Of a DNA stretch of 64,000 nt, positions 9,782 to 19,973 are shown in pieces. Source of the stretch: Acidobacteriaceae bacterium (lineage in GTDB: Bacteria > Acidobacteriota > Terriglobia > Terriglobales > Acidobacteriaceae). The notes below the pieces were generated by a model, which saw only the letters and a program-made list of their open reading frames with translations, was not told the origin of the DNA and did not search any database. Every line of letters begins with the position of its first letter. The first letter of the stretch is position 1. The stretch spans positions 1 to 64,000 of the forward strand of contig PKXQ01000109.1 in NCBI GenBank assembly GCA_003132405.1, given 5' to 3'. Position numbers and translations under genes: made by a program.

Positions 9782-11233
9782 ATGGCCACGAATGTGACCT
9801 CCCTAGTTCCCACCGAAGTGACCAGCCAAGTTCGTACTGAGACCACACTCGGCAGAGTCGCTGGAAACCGGTGGATCCAGTTGGTGTGCGGCATCATCGC
9901 GATGATCGTCATCTCCAACTATCAATATGCCTTCACCCTCTTTACTCCGGGCATGAAGCAAACATTCACCGGCGTACCCTACGCGAAAATAGCAGCCATT
10001 TTTTCAGCATTCATTTTGTTCGAGACCTGGCCCATGCCGGTGGCCGGATACTTTGTCGATAAGTTCGGCATCCGGAAGCTGATGACGTTCGGCGCGACGT
10101 GTATTGCGCTCGGATGGATACTGGGCGGAACCATCGCCAAATCCCCGCTGGACTTGTACATCTATTACGGCGTAATTGCCGGAACTGGTGCGGGCATCAT
10201 TTATATTTCCTGCGTTGCCAATGCGGTGAAGTGGTTCCCTGACAAACGAGGTCTGGCGGTTGGGCTGACTGCCGCAGGCTTCGGAGGCGGCGCCGCGCTC
10301 ACCATCATGCCTATCGCCAGCACCATCCACATCATGGGTTGGGCGACTGCCATGGCGGTCTGGGGACTAGGCCAAGGCATTATTGCATTCGCCGCAGCCT
10401 TGGTACTCCGCCATCCCCCGAGTGGCTGGGCGCCCGCCGGGTGGGTCGCGAGCGCAAAGCCGGTGCACACAGGGGTTGCACAGTCGAAGGTCAACTTTAC
10501 CTGGATTCAAACTCTGGGCAGGCCCGAATTCTATTTGCTCTACACCATGTTTTTCTTTTCCTGTGCGGGAGGGTTGATCGCGACCGGAAACCTTTCCCAG
10601 ATTGCCAAGTCTCTGCATGTTAGCGAAGCGAAAATATGGGGTCTGGCGATTGTTCCGCTGGCAGCAACTCTGACCTCACTCTGCAACGCGCTGTCGAGAA
10701 TCGTGTGGGGATCAGTCTCGGACCAGTTGGGACGAGAATACACGATGTGTCTAACTTTCGGAGTCGAAGCAGTGCTCGTATTCCTAGTGACCCGAATCGC
10801 CGGAACTCCGATCGGTTTCTTGGTTCTGTTCTCGTTCATCTTCCTTTTCTGGGGTGAAATCTACTCGTTGTTCTCAGCGACGACGGGTGACATTTTCGGA
10901 CCAAAGAACGCGTCTGCCAATTACGGCATGGTGTACACGGCCAAAGGATTGGCTTCCATTTTTGCCGGCTTTGGAGCAGCCACGCTGGCCGCATACTTCG
11001 GCGGATCTTTTGCGATGGCATTCTACGTTTCGGCCGTCCTGTGCGGGATTGCCGCGATCTTCTCTCTGTTTGTTCTGAGGCCTCTGGTTAGAGGAAGAAT
11101 TTCGCACGAGGTGCGTGTGGCCGAGGGAATGGCTCTGTCAGCAGCATTGGCACAAGCTATCTCGGCCAAAGAAAAAAATAAGAATAATAAAGAGACGCAG
11201 GATGAGAAACATCCTGCTGTTGTTAGCCGGTAG
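9782..11233 (+). CDS. MFS transporter, OFA (oxalate/formate antiporter) family
   Basis: 12-TM MFS; NYQYAFTLFTPGMKQTF, TGAGIIYISCVANAVKWFPDKRGLAVGLTAAGFGGGAALT typical of OFA proteins. Confidence 0.88.
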   Translation: MATNVTSLVPTEVTSQVRTETTLGRVAGNRWIQLVCGIIAMIVISNYQYAFTLFTPGMKQTFTGVPYAKIAAIFSAFILFETWPMPVAGYFVDKFGIRKLMTFGATCIALGWILGGTIAKSPLDLYIYYGVIAGTGAGIIYISCVANAVKWFPDKRGLAVGLTAAGFGGGAALTIMPIASTIHIMGWATAMAVWGLGQGIIAFAAALVLRHPPSGWAPAGWVASAKPVHTGVAQSKVNFTWIQTLGRPEFYLLYTMFFFSCAGGLIATGNLSQIAKSLHVSEAKIWGLAIVPLAATLTSLCNALSRIVWGSVSDQLGREYTMCLTFGVEAVLVFLVTRIAGTPIGFLVLFSFIFLFWGEIYSLFSATTGDIFGPKNASANYGMVYTAKGLASIFAGFGAATLAAYFGGSFAMAFYVSAVLCGIAAIFSLFVLRPLVRGRISHEVRVAEGMALSAALAQAISAKEKNKNNKETQDEKHPAVVSR

Positions 11234-11339
11234 CCAGCGAGTGTCCACTGGAAAAGCTGGTCACGTAGCCACGTAGGTATGGACTGTTATGAACTGGAAG
11301 AAATTTTTCGCGGTATAACTGGAGAGTCGCAATAGGATT

Positions 11340-11837
11340 ATGCTCACTAACTCGAAGATGCCCCCGCTTCCTTCGAACGACAAGCGCTGGCGGATCGTCA
11401 CTGGCACCATGCGGCGGCACGGGTTTGCCCGAGACGCCCTGATCGAGACTCTGCACACCGTGCAGGAATATTTCGGATACCTTGACAAACCATCCCTGAG
11501 GTTCGTCGCCGCGTCCTTGCACGTACCGTTGAGTCAGGCCTACGGTGTCGCGACTTTCTATCACTATTTCACGTTGAAGCCTCCCGGCAAGCACACGTGC
11601 CTGGTCTGCCTGGGCACGGCTTGCTACATCACGGGAGCCGGCCAACTGCTGGCTGCGGCAGAAGCGTCGCTGAACGTCAAGGCGGGTGAAACCACGCCCG
11701 ACGGCAATGTTTCCCTGGTGAGCGCGCGGTGCATTGGCTCGTGCAGCATGGCGCCCGCGCTTATTTTTGATGGAGAAACCGCCGGCAATGTCAGTGAGAC
11801 CGTTCTTCGCAACAAGCTGCAAGGATGGAATAACTGA
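11340..11837 (+). CDS. hoxE: Bidirectional [NiFe] hydrogenase diaphorase subunit HoxE (NuoE-like)
   Basis: Thioredoxin-like [2Fe-2S] protein with CLGTACYITGA and CIGSCSMAPAL; first gene of a hoxEFUYH order. Confidence 0.9.
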   Translation: MLTNSKMPPLPSNDKRWRIVTGTMRRHGFARDALIETLHTVQEYFGYLDKPSLRFVAASLHVPLSQAYGVATFYHYFTLKPPGKHTCLVCLGTACYITGAGQLLAAAEASLNVKAGETTPDGNVSLVSARCIGSCSMAPALIFDGETAGNVSETVLRNKLQGWNN

Positions 11838-13480
11838 TGACGTTCGAGGAACTCGAACAAATTGCGACCGATGCGCGCGCGGCGAAAGAAACATTTCCAC
11901 GTGCCTTGAACGTTTGCGTTGCCGCGGGCTGCTTGTCTCTGCACAGCGATGCCATCAAGTCAGCGCTGGAGAAGGAAGTGCGCCGCAGGGGCGCGAATTG
12001 TCGCGTAGCTGGAACTGGATGCATGGGGCTTTGCTCCCTCGGTCCGTTAGTGACCAGGGAGCCTGATGGGCATCTCTTAAAGAACGTGGCGGAGTCGGAT
12101 GCGCCGGAGATCGTCGCAAAACTGAACAGCGCCATGCCTGAGCGTCTACTCTACTCGCGCGACCAACCGTTCTTCCAACGGCAAACCGCTATCGTTCTGG
12201 AAAACTCCGGCCGAATTGACCCGGAAAAAATAGAGGAGTATATCGCCGCGTACGGCTACCAGGCTCTACTCCACGCGCTGACCGACCTGACTCCGGCGCA
12301 GATCGTACAGGAAGTTTCGAAGAGCGGGCTGCGCGGCCGCGGCGGGGCTGGTTATCCCACCGGTCTCAAGTGGGGCACCGTAGCCAAGACAATCGGGACG
12401 ACGAAATATGTGATCTGCAATGCCGACGAGGGCGACCCTGGCGCGTTCATGGATCGCAGTGTGCTGGAGAGCGATCCGCATCGAGTGCTGGAGGGAATGA
12501 TCGTCGCCGGCTACGCGGTGGGAGCGAATCTCGGCTACATCTACGTGCGCGCGGAGTATCCGCTGGCGATCAAGAGGCTGCAAGTCGCAATTCGCGATGC
12601 GCGCCGGCTGGGCTTTTTGGGCAGTCAGATTTGCAATACGAAGTTCAGCTTTGACATTGAAATCCGTATCGGCGGCGGCGCATTCGTTTGCGGTGAAGAG
12701 ACCGCCCTGATCGCTTCGATTGAAGGCAGGCGGGGCACACCACGGCCGCGACCGCCGTTTCCGGCGCAGTCTGGCCTGTGGGAAATGCCGACGCTGATCA
12801 ACAACGTGGAATCGTTTGCCAATATTCCGACCATCTTGCGGCGTGGCGGTGAATGGTATGCCTCCCTGGGCACGAACAAAAGCAAAGGGACGAAAGTATT
12901 CGCACTCTGCGGGAAAGTGCGGAATGTGGGCTTGATTGAGGTGCCTATGGGCACTCCGTTGCGCCAGATTATTTTTGATATTGGCGGCGGAGTACCAGAA
13001 GGCCATCGCTTCAAAGCGGTTCAGACCGGCGGCCCTTCCGGCGGCTGCATTCCTGAGCAGTTTCTCGATCTTCCGGTGGACTATGAATCGTTGAAGGAAG
13101 TGGGTTCGATCATGGGCTCGGGCGGGATGATCGTGATGGATGACAGTGCCTGCATGGTCAATGTTGCGCGCTACTTTATGGAGTTCTGTATGTCCGAGTC
13201 GTGCGGCAAATGCATTCCGTGCCGCGCTGGCACGGCACAGATGTTCGAACTCCTGACGCGCATGACCAATGGAACGGCAAAGCTGAATGATCTCGATCTC
13301 CTGGAAGAACTCTGCGACATGGTCAGCAGCACCAGCTTGTGCGGATTGGGGCAGAGCGCGCCGAATCCTGTGCTGAGCACGCTGCGTTACTTCCGCGAAG
13401 AATACATGGAGCACATCGTGCGCAAACATTGCCGCGCGGGCGTATGTGAATGCAATAAGCTTGCGGAGGTCTCCGCGTGA
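11837..13480 (+). CDS. hoxF: Hydrogenase diaphorase subunit HoxF (NuoF-like)
   Basis: [43 protein letters not shown] motifs. Confidence 0.95.
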   Translation: MTFEELEQIATDARAAKETFPRALNVCVAAGCLSLHSDAIKSALEKEVRRRGANCRVAGTGCMGLCSLGPLVTREPDGHLLKNVAESDAPEIVAKLNSAMPERLLYSRDQPFFQRQTAIVLENSGRIDPEKIEEYIAAYGYQALLHALTDLTPAQIVQEVSKSGLRGRGGAGYPTGLKWGTVAKTIGTTKYVICNADEGDPGAFMDRSVLESDPHRVLEGMIVAGYAVGANLGYIYVRAEYPLAIKRLQVAIRDARRLGFLGSQICNTKFSFDIEIRIGGGAFVCGEETALIASIEGRRGTPRPRPPFPAQSGLWEMPTLINNVESFANIPTILRRGGEWYASLGTNKSKGTKVFALCGKVRNVGLIEVPMGTPLRQIIFDIGGGVPEGHRFKAVQTGGPSGGCIPEQFLDLPVDYESLKEVGSIMGSGGMIVMDDSACMVNVARYFMEFCMSESCGKCIPCRAGTAQMFELLTRMTNGTAKLNDLDLLEELCDMVSSTSLCGLGQSAPNPVLSTLRYFREEYMEHIVRKHCRAGVCECNKLAEVSA

Positions 13481-14196
13481 GCCCAGCGCCCGCAGTAAAG
13501 ACGCTCTTGATCGATGGCAAGGACGTGAGCGCCAGTGGCGATCAGACGATTCTAGGCGCCGCGCGCGAAAATGGGATTTCGATACCTACTCTCTGCCACC
13601 TCGACGGCCTCACGGAAGTGGGGGCCTGCCGGTTGTGCCTGGTGGAACTGAAAGGTTCCACTCGGCTGCAGCCCGCCTGCGTAATGCTGGTGGAAGAAGG
13701 CATGGAGGTCACCACCCACACGCCACGCCTGCAAAAATACCGGCGGATGATTCTGGAACTTCTGTTTGCCGAACGGAATCACGTCTGTTCCGTATGCGTC
13801 GCCAACAATATGTGTGAGTTGCAGGATCAGGCAGAGGCGCATGGCATCACTCATGTGCGTTTTCCCTACCGCTCGCCATCACTTCCCGTGGATGCGTCGC
13901 ACGAACGCTTTGCGTTGGATCACAATCGCTGCATTCTGTGCACGCGTTGCGTGCGGGTGTGCAACGAGATTGAGGGCGCGCACACTTGGGATCTCCTGGG
14001 CCGCGGCGTGAACTCCCTGCTCATCAGCGATCTCCATGAGCCTTGGGGCGAATCCGATACATGTACGAGTTGCGGCAAGTGCGTCCAGGTGTGCCCCACC
14101 GGTGCGCTTTTCGATAAGAGTAAAGTTGGCGGCAAAGTGAGAAAGAATCCCGACTTTCTTTCTTACTTGAACGAGATGCGGGAAGGTCTGCGATGA
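13477..14196 (+). CDS. hoxU: Hydrogenase diaphorase Fe-S subunit HoxU (NuoG N-terminal-like)
   Basis: [62 protein letters not shown]. Confidence 0.95.
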   Translation: MSPAPAVKTLLIDGKDVSASGDQTILGAARENGISIPTLCHLDGLTEVGACRLCLVELKGSTRLQPACVMLVEEGMEVTTHTPRLQKYRRMILELLFAERNHVCSVCVANNMCELQDQAEAHGITHVRFPYRSPSLPVDASHERFALDHNRCILCTRCVRVCNEIEGAHTWDLLGRGVNSLLISDLHEPWGESDTCTSCGKCVQVCPTGALFDKSKVGGKVRKNPDFLSYLNEMREGLR

Positions 14197-14741
14197 GCAA
14201 ATCGACGGCCAGCAAACCGACGCTTGCGACCGTCTGGCTCGACGGCTGCTCCGGTTGTCACATGTCTATCCTGGATATGGATGAACGTCTGGTGGAGTTG
14301 AGCGACCAGTTCGATCTGGTGTATTCGCCGCTGGTGGATTACAAGGAGTTTCCCGCGCACGTCGATGTTGCGCTGATCGAAGGTTCAGTGAGCAGCGATG
14401 AGGACGAACGCAAAATACGACTGGTGCGGGCGCATACACGAATGCTGGTTTCTCTCGGCGATTGCGCGGTGACGGGCAATGTTCCCGCGATGCGCAACCC
14501 CATACCCGTCTCCGAGTTGCTGGATTGCGTTTACAAGGGAAACGGTTTGCTGCAAGAGCAGATTCCCGCGGAGCGCCTGCCCTCCCTGTTGCCGCGCGTT
14601 CGGCCAGTGCACGAAGTAGTGGAGGTCGATGTGTTCGTTCCGGGCTGCCCGCCCTCCGCCGACACAATTTTCACGGTGATTAGCGAGTTGCTTGCTGGCC
14701 GCGTTCCGCAGATAGCGGCTTTGTCTCGCTTTGGGGCTTAG
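14193..14741 (+). CDS. hoxY: [NiFe] hydrogenase small subunit HoxY
   Basis: [45 protein letters not shown]. Confidence 0.94.
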   Translation: MSKSTASKPTLATVWLDGCSGCHMSILDMDERLVELSDQFDLVYSPLVDYKEFPAHVDVALIEGSVSSDEDERKIRLVRAHTRMLVSLGDCAVTGNVPAMRNPIPVSELLDCVYKGNGLLQEQIPAERLPSLLPRVRPVHEVVEVDVFVPGCPPSADTIFTVISELLAGRVPQIAALSRFGA

Positions 14742-14768
14742 CTGACTAGGGATTCGGAAAACAGGAAG

Positions 14769-16214
14769 ATGTCTAAGACGATTACGATCGATCCGGTTAC
14801 ACGCATCGAAGGCCACGCCAAGATCACGCTGCAAATTGACGATCGGAGCGAGGTCTCCGAGGCGTATTTCCACGTCACACAATTCCGCGGATTCGAAAAA
14901 ATCTGCGTAGGGCGCCCCTTCTACGAGATGCCCACCCTGATGGAGCGGATCTGCGGGATCTGCCCGGTAAGCCATCTTTTAGCCTCGGCCAAGGCATGCG
15001 ATGCACTGCTGGCCATGAAGGTTCCGCCGTCGGCGGGAAAGCTGCGGCGCATCCTCAACCTGGCGCAACTCATTCAGTCGCACGCGCTGAGTTTTTTCTA
15101 TCTTTCGTCGCCGGACTTGCTCATCGGGATGGATGGCGACCCTAAAGATCGAAATCTGTTCGGCGTGATGCGCAAGCATCCGGAGCTGGGGCGCGGAGGC
15201 ATCCGGTTACGGCAATTCGGGCAGCAAGTAATTGAAACTCTCGCCGGCAAGCGCATTCATCCCGCATGGGTGGTTCCTGGTGGCGTGACTGAGCCCCTGA
15301 GCATCGAGAAACGCGACAAGCTGTTGGCGCAGATTCCGGAAGTGATTGCCATCGTTCAGAAGACCCTGGCGTGGTTCAAAATCGAATTCGAGAACTTTCG
15401 TGAAGAGATCCGCTCCTTCGCGAATTTTCCCAGCCTGTTCATGGGATTGGTTACCGCGGACGACCGCGCAGGTTACTACGAAGGCAAACTGCGTTTTACA
15501 GACTCCCACGGAAACATCGTGGCCGACAAACTCGAAGCTGCGAACTACGCCGACTTTCTGGGAGAAGCGGTAGAACCGTTCACCTTCATGAAGCTTCCCT
15601 ATTACAAGCCCCTCGGCTATCCCGGCGGCATCTACCGTGTAGGTCCTCTCGCGCGCATCAACATGGTGGAGAACTGCGGCACGCCGCTAGCCCAGCAGGA
15701 ATGGATTGAGTTCCGCGCCCTGGAACGCGGTGCCGTGTTGAGCTCATTTCATTATCACTACGCGCGGCTGATCGAGATGCTTTTTGCGCTCGAGCACATC
15801 GAAGAGTATTTACTTGATCCCATCATCACCGAGACCCACGCCCGGTATTCCGCGTCGCTCAATAATCTTGAAGGGGTTGGCTGTTGTGAAGCACCGAGGG
15901 GCACGCTCATTCATCACTATCGTGTGGATGAACAGGGCCTTATCACCTGGGCTAACCTGGTCATCGCGACCGGGCACAACAATTTGGCGATGAATCGCGG
16001 GATCCTTCAGGTCGCGCGCCATTTTGTGCGGAGCGAGAAGCTCAACGAAGGAATGCTGAACCACGTCGAAGCGGTCATCCGCGCCTTTGACCCCTGCCTC
16101 AGTTGCTCCACCCACGCGTACGGACAAATGCCGCTGCAGATTCGATTGCTTTCTGCTGACGGGAAACTGCTGGACGAACTGCACCGGAAATCATCTTCCG
16201 GGAATCATGATTAA
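14769..16214 (+). CDS. hoxH: [NiFe] hydrogenase large subunit HoxH
   Basis: L1 motif RICGICPVSH and L2 motif DPCLSCSTHA with C-terminal extension. Confidence 0.96.
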   Translation: MSKTITIDPVTRIEGHAKITLQIDDRSEVSEAYFHVTQFRGFEKICVGRPFYEMPTLMERICGICPVSHLLASAKACDALLAMKVPPSAGKLRRILNLAQLIQSHALSFFYLSSPDLLIGMDGDPKDRNLFGVMRKHPELGRGGIRLRQFGQQVIETLAGKRIHPAWVVPGGVTEPLSIEKRDKLLAQIPEVIAIVQKTLAWFKIEFENFREEIRSFANFPSLFMGLVTADDRAGYYEGKLRFTDSHGNIVADKLEAANYADFLGEAVEPFTFMKLPYYKPLGYPGGIYRVGPLARINMVENCGTPLAQQEWIEFRALERGAVLSSFHYHYARLIEMLFALEHIEEYLLDPIITETHARYSASLNNLEGVGCCEAPRGTLIHHYRVDEQGLITWANLVIATGHNNLAMNRGILQVARHFVRSEKLNEGMLNHVEAVIRAFDPCLSCSTHAYGQMPLQIRLLSADGKLLDELHRKSSSGNHD

Positions 16215-16665
16215 AGCGCTCGTGCTGGCGTGTGGGAACTCTCTGCGTGGCGACGACGGCGTTGCACTCCAGGTGGTGAATGACTTGCAGAAAACCGGGT
16301 GCGATCCGGCGACAGAATTTCGTTGGCCGCAACAGTGGACCCCCGAACTCGCTGAACCGATCAGCAAAGCAGAGGTCGTAGTATTCGTGGACGCTGCTCT
16401 CGATGCGCCGGCGGGATCAATTGCCTGCACCCACCTGTTGCCGAACCGCAGCACATCGCTTGGCGGCACTCATCACAGTTCTCCGGAATCTCTGTTGCTG
16501 CTCGCTGAGGAACTCTATGGGAAACGGCCATTGCGCGCCTATCTCGTGACAGTTGCGGGAGCAGCCTTTGAGCTGGAGGAAAACCTGTCTGATCCCGTTC
16601 GCAGCGCGATCCCCGGCGCGGTCGAACGGATCAAAGCGCTACTATCGGTCTCAGTGCCAGATTAG
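16207..16665 (+). CDS. hoxW: Hydrogenase maturation protease (HoxW/HyaD family)
   Basis: LACGNSLRGDDGVALQVV, VVVFVDAALDAPAG; ATG 16207 overlaps the hoxH end. Confidence 0.88.
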   Translation: MIKALVLACGNSLRGDDGVALQVVNDLQKTGCDPATEFRWPQQWTPELAEPISKAEVVVFVDAALDAPAGSIACTHLLPNRSTSLGGTHHSSPESLLLLAEELYGKRPLRAYLVTVAGAAFELEENLSDPVRSAIPGAVERIKALLSVSVPD

Positions 16666-16811
16666 CCAGCGGCCACATCACTCCGAGAACTCCAGTGGCG
16701 ACTCTGTGGCAAGTTTTTTAGCAACTACCTAGAGTTAAACTCTTATTCGCCCTCAATTGCTTGACGAGCGCGATACGATTCATCATTAAGAATTGCAGAC
16801 CGGAGGACCTA

Positions 16812-17147
16812 ATGGCTTCCTACCGTCAACCGCTAGCTGTACTTGTCATGAGCGTCGTCCAGACCGTGGCGCTGGGACAGAGCGCGAACCACGTTATAGG
16901 TCTGCCATCATTTCGCGTGGCCGGTGAGCCACTCTCCGCAACCCAGATGCTTGATTACGAGCCTACGGGAAACTCTTCCGATCCGGTGGCAGTTAATAGA
17001 GACGGAACGTTGTATCGGGATTCGGAGGGGCGGACGCGGACGGAATTGAAGTCTCCCGGCCAGCGACCCAGACGCTTTGGGGTTTGCCGCCTTTCTCACC
17101 GTCAGTTGCGCCACGGGCGACTTCGTAGTCGATGTCGGTGGGTTTGA
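16812..17147 (+). pseudogene. 3'-truncated secreted hypothetical protein
   Basis: Signal-peptide-like start; FRVAGEPLSATQMLDYEP...VNRDGTLYRDSEGRTRTELK, then loses coherence where it meets the opposing MFS fragment. Confidence 0.5.
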
Positions 17148-17700
17148 TTAGGAGCAGAACGAGAATTGTTGGGACCGCGAATGCCGCGACAAAGAAGAAG
17201 ATGCTGCGGTTGGAGATGAAGTAGCCGAGCAGTCCCATTGATACGGCGGCGATCACGTTGCCTGCCGAGTTGAACGTCTGATTGCGACCTTGGCGAGTGT
17301 CGAATGCGGCACGTCCCACGATACCCAGTGACATGGCGCAGATGGCGGGGAGGAAGACGCTGGACGTACCCCCAATCAAGACCTGAGCGCCCATGACAGG
17401 CCAGAACCTCGGAAATAAAGCGATTAGCAAAGCGCCCGCTGCCAGCGAGACCACTGCTGCGCTGACCAGCCCCCGCTTCGATCGCACGGCATCTACCAGT
17501 CCGCCAGCCGGGGTCTGCGTGAGAATTCCTGCGATGCCGCCGACCATAAGCGCAAGCCCTACACGCTCTTCGTCCCACTTGTAGCCAGCGAGGTAAATCG
17601 CGAGGAACGGTCCTACCCCCGTTTGCACGTCGGCGAGGAGAAAATTGAGCCAATCAAGTCCAAGCAACGTTCGCCGCGAAGGGGACGATTTGGTCTCGAC
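17050..17700 (-). pseudogene. 5' half of an MFS transporter, C-terminal half missing
   Basis: LLGLDWLNFLLADVQTGVGPFLAIYLAGYKWDEERVGLALMVGGIAGILTQTPAGGLVD...; coherent only for about six TM helices. Confidence 0.65.
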
Positions 17701-17827
17701 GGAGGTGTCAGGCTCTCTAGCTTTCTTAATTCGGAATCTCCTCTTCTTCGGTTTTTGAGCCAGTCGTTAGCTGACTGCAAGCGTCAGCGTCGCGATCCGT
17801 CGCAACCTTGCCGAAAGAATCAACGTT

Positions 17828-19075
17828 CTATTTAACCCACTCCAGCCATGCCCATCCCACAATTAAAGTCATCGCCGTAATCGGTAGCCCAACTCGGAAA
17901 TATTCCCAGAACCCGATCTTCACTTCCGGCTTGGCGCTCTCGACCACAATGATGTTCGCCACGCTGCCCGTGATCGTCAGATTCCCCGCCAGCGTTGAAG
18001 CCATTGCCAGTACCAGCCACGCCGTATGCGGATTCGCAAAATTTGGTGCCAGCGACTTCAAGAGCATCACCGCTGGTACATTGCTCACTATATTGCTCAG
18101 CAACGACACGGCGACCGTGAAGACCCCCAGATTGTGGAGATTCCAATGTTCTGCGATTCCCAGAAACCGTCCTATGATTCCGGCATTTTGTGCCCCGCCC
18201 ACAATCAAGAAAAGCCCGACAAAGAACACCAGAAGACCCCAGTCCACTTCCTCGTACAGTTTTCGTGGCTCCAGCGTCCGGGTAATCAGCAATACCGCCG
18301 CGCCTAAAGCCGCCGCCATCGCTGGAGGCACACCTACAAAAAAAGCGATCACAACTGCGGTTACCACAATCGCGGGTTTCGTCAGCCGCGAAAGATCGAG
18401 CGGTGGCAAAGGAATCCTGTCCTTCACCAACCCTGTATGCTTCACCTTCCGCATGTGCACCCAGTGCAACACCATCCAATCTAGGAACAAACCCACCATC
18501 GCCACCGGAGCGAGATGTAGCAGGAAGTCACGATAAGAAATGCCGGAGAACGAGCCGATCAGCATGTTCTGCGGATTTCCTGTGATACTCGCCACACTGC
18601 CAATATTCGATGCGGTCGCCACTGCCAACAGATACGGCAATGACTCCAGCCGCAGCTTGCGCGTAATATTCAGCACGAACGGCACCATCACAAGGCAGAC
18701 AATATCGTTCACGAAAAACGCGGAAAGTACTCCCGAGGTGAAGACCACCGCAGGCAGGAGATGCGACGGATTCAGCCGCCGCAGCACCATCTCCGCAGTC
18801 CACTCGAAGAATCCCACCAGATGAAGATTGCCTACAATCAGCATCATCGAGAACAACAGCACCAACGTGGGAAAATCTATGAAACTCAGCGCGTCAGCAG
18901 GATGCACGATGCGGAGCGCAACCATGCCCACAGCGCCGATGATCGCCGCACCTGCGCGGTCAATTTTTAGTCCGGGGAATTTCCCCAGCGCAAAGACCAG
19001 ATAGCTCGCGAAAAAGATGGCGTAAGCGGCCAGAGTTTGAACGTCGAAGACTGTCGTCGGCGAGAGATGAACCAT
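17828..19075 (-). CDS. ArsB/NhaD-type ion transporter
   Basis: 415 aa, about 11 TM; FFVNDIVCLVMVPFVLNITRKL, ASNIGSVASITGNPQNMLIG. Confidence 0.85.
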   Translation of the reverse strand: MVHLSPTTVFDVQTLAAYAIFFASYLVFALGKFPGLKIDRAGAAIIGAVGMVALRIVHPADALSFIDFPTLVLLFSMMLIVGNLHLVGFFEWTAEMVLRRLNPSHLLPAVVFTSGVLSAFFVNDIVCLVMVPFVLNITRKLRLESLPYLLAVATASNIGSVASITGNPQNMLIGSFSGISYRDFLLHLAPVAMVGLFLDWMVLHWVHMRKVKHTGLVKDRIPLPPLDLSRLTKPAIVVTAVVIAFFVGVPPAMAAALGAAVLLITRTLEPRKLYEEVDWGLLVFFVGLFLIVGGAQNAGIIGRFLGIAEHWNLHNLGVFTVAVSLLSNIVSNVPAVMLLKSLAPNFANPHTAWLVLAMASTLAGNLTITGSVANIIVVESAKPEVKIGFWEYFRVGLPITAMTLIVGWAWLEWVK

Positions 19076-19268
19076 CTTGTTCGGAGCCGCTTGTGCAGGC
19101 GCAACTCATGGTAGCAAAAGGGATCGGCGACTTCAGCCTGAACAAAGATTCCCCTTGAGAACTCAACACCTTCGCAAGAAGACGCCTCGGCTGCGTAAAA
19201 GCCGATAATAGCTCCCCAGAATATCTACAGAATGTTCTGTATCGAACAGAGAACTAACCTCCAGTAAA

Positions 19269-19487
19269 ATGCCACCGGTGCCCTCGGAAACCGAATCTCG
19301 AATTGAAGGCCTTTGCGCTCGGATTCGAAGCCTTTGCAGTAAGGCGCACACACCGCAGGCTGAATCAGAGCTTAGAAGGCTCGCGAAGGAACTCCGCTTG
19401 GCCATTGAGCAGCATATGAAGATGGCGAAGAGTTCTCTGGGCGCGAAGAAGGCAGCCATTATCAAGCGCGATCAAGGCGAGAAGTAG
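19269..19487 (+). CDS. Small hypothetical helical protein
   Basis: 72 aa, coherent charged helical composition; no family recognised. Confidence 0.4.
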   Translation: MPPVPSETESRIEGLCARIRSLCSKAHTPQAESELRRLAKELRLAIEQHMKMAKSSLGAKKAAIIKRDQGEK

Positions 19488-19540
19488 CATCCAACTCCGC
19501 TTGCGCTACTCCGACAAGAATTCCTCTTGACCACTGGGCG

Positions 19541-19768
19541 TCAACGGTTCTTCGTCGTCGTGGTCTTGCGACTGCGACCCGTCTTGATTCTGGCTTCTCG
19601 CGTCCTGCCGTCCACGCCTCCCCTGTCCCAGAGAGTCGAGCGGCATTTCTTGGACGGGCAATTTGGCGGGTTCTCGGTCTCCGGTATCCACCTGTGCCCG
19701 CAGACGTCGCATACGGCGATCTGCATTCTCGTCCAGCCCATGTCGCCATTGTATCGCATTATGTCCAC
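19541..19768 (-). CDS. Small zinc-ribbon-like protein
   Basis: CDVCGHRWIPETENPPNCPSKKCRSTLWD; start overlaps a perfect dyad. Confidence 0.55.
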   Translation of the reverse strand: MDIMRYNGDMGWTRMQIAVCDVCGHRWIPETENPPNCPSKKCRSTLWDRGGVDGRTREARIKTGRSRKTTTTKNR

Positions 19769-19778
19769 AGGACATAAT
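19758..19778. promoter_or_regulatory. Perfect palindromic operator-like site 1
   Basis: ATTATGTCC-aca-GGACATAAT. Confidence 0.65.
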
Positions 19779-19806
19779 ACCTCTGACTCTTTGGTTGAAA
19801 AGCTTC

Positions 19807-19833
19807 TATAATATGTCCAGTGGACAGATTATA
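19807..19833. promoter_or_regulatory. Palindromic operator-like site 2
   Basis: TATAATATGTCC-agt-GGACAGATTATA, one mismatch; same TGTCC-N3-GGACA core as site 1. Confidence 0.65.
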
Positions 19834-19973
19834 GGAACAGTGGACGAGCGGCGCGGTTTTTTAATCGGCATAATACCCAATGCGAAATATCTTCCTCCGG
19901 ACGCCCAATTCACCCAATGGGCGGCGTGTTACAAACTCGGAGCGAGCCCTCACCACATTGCCCTGCGCTAACC

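Noticed and set aside
12266-13429. Long minus-strand ORF (387 aa) opposite hoxF
   Set aside because: Composition is the antisense shadow of a high-GC coding gene; hoxF on the plus strand has full motif support.
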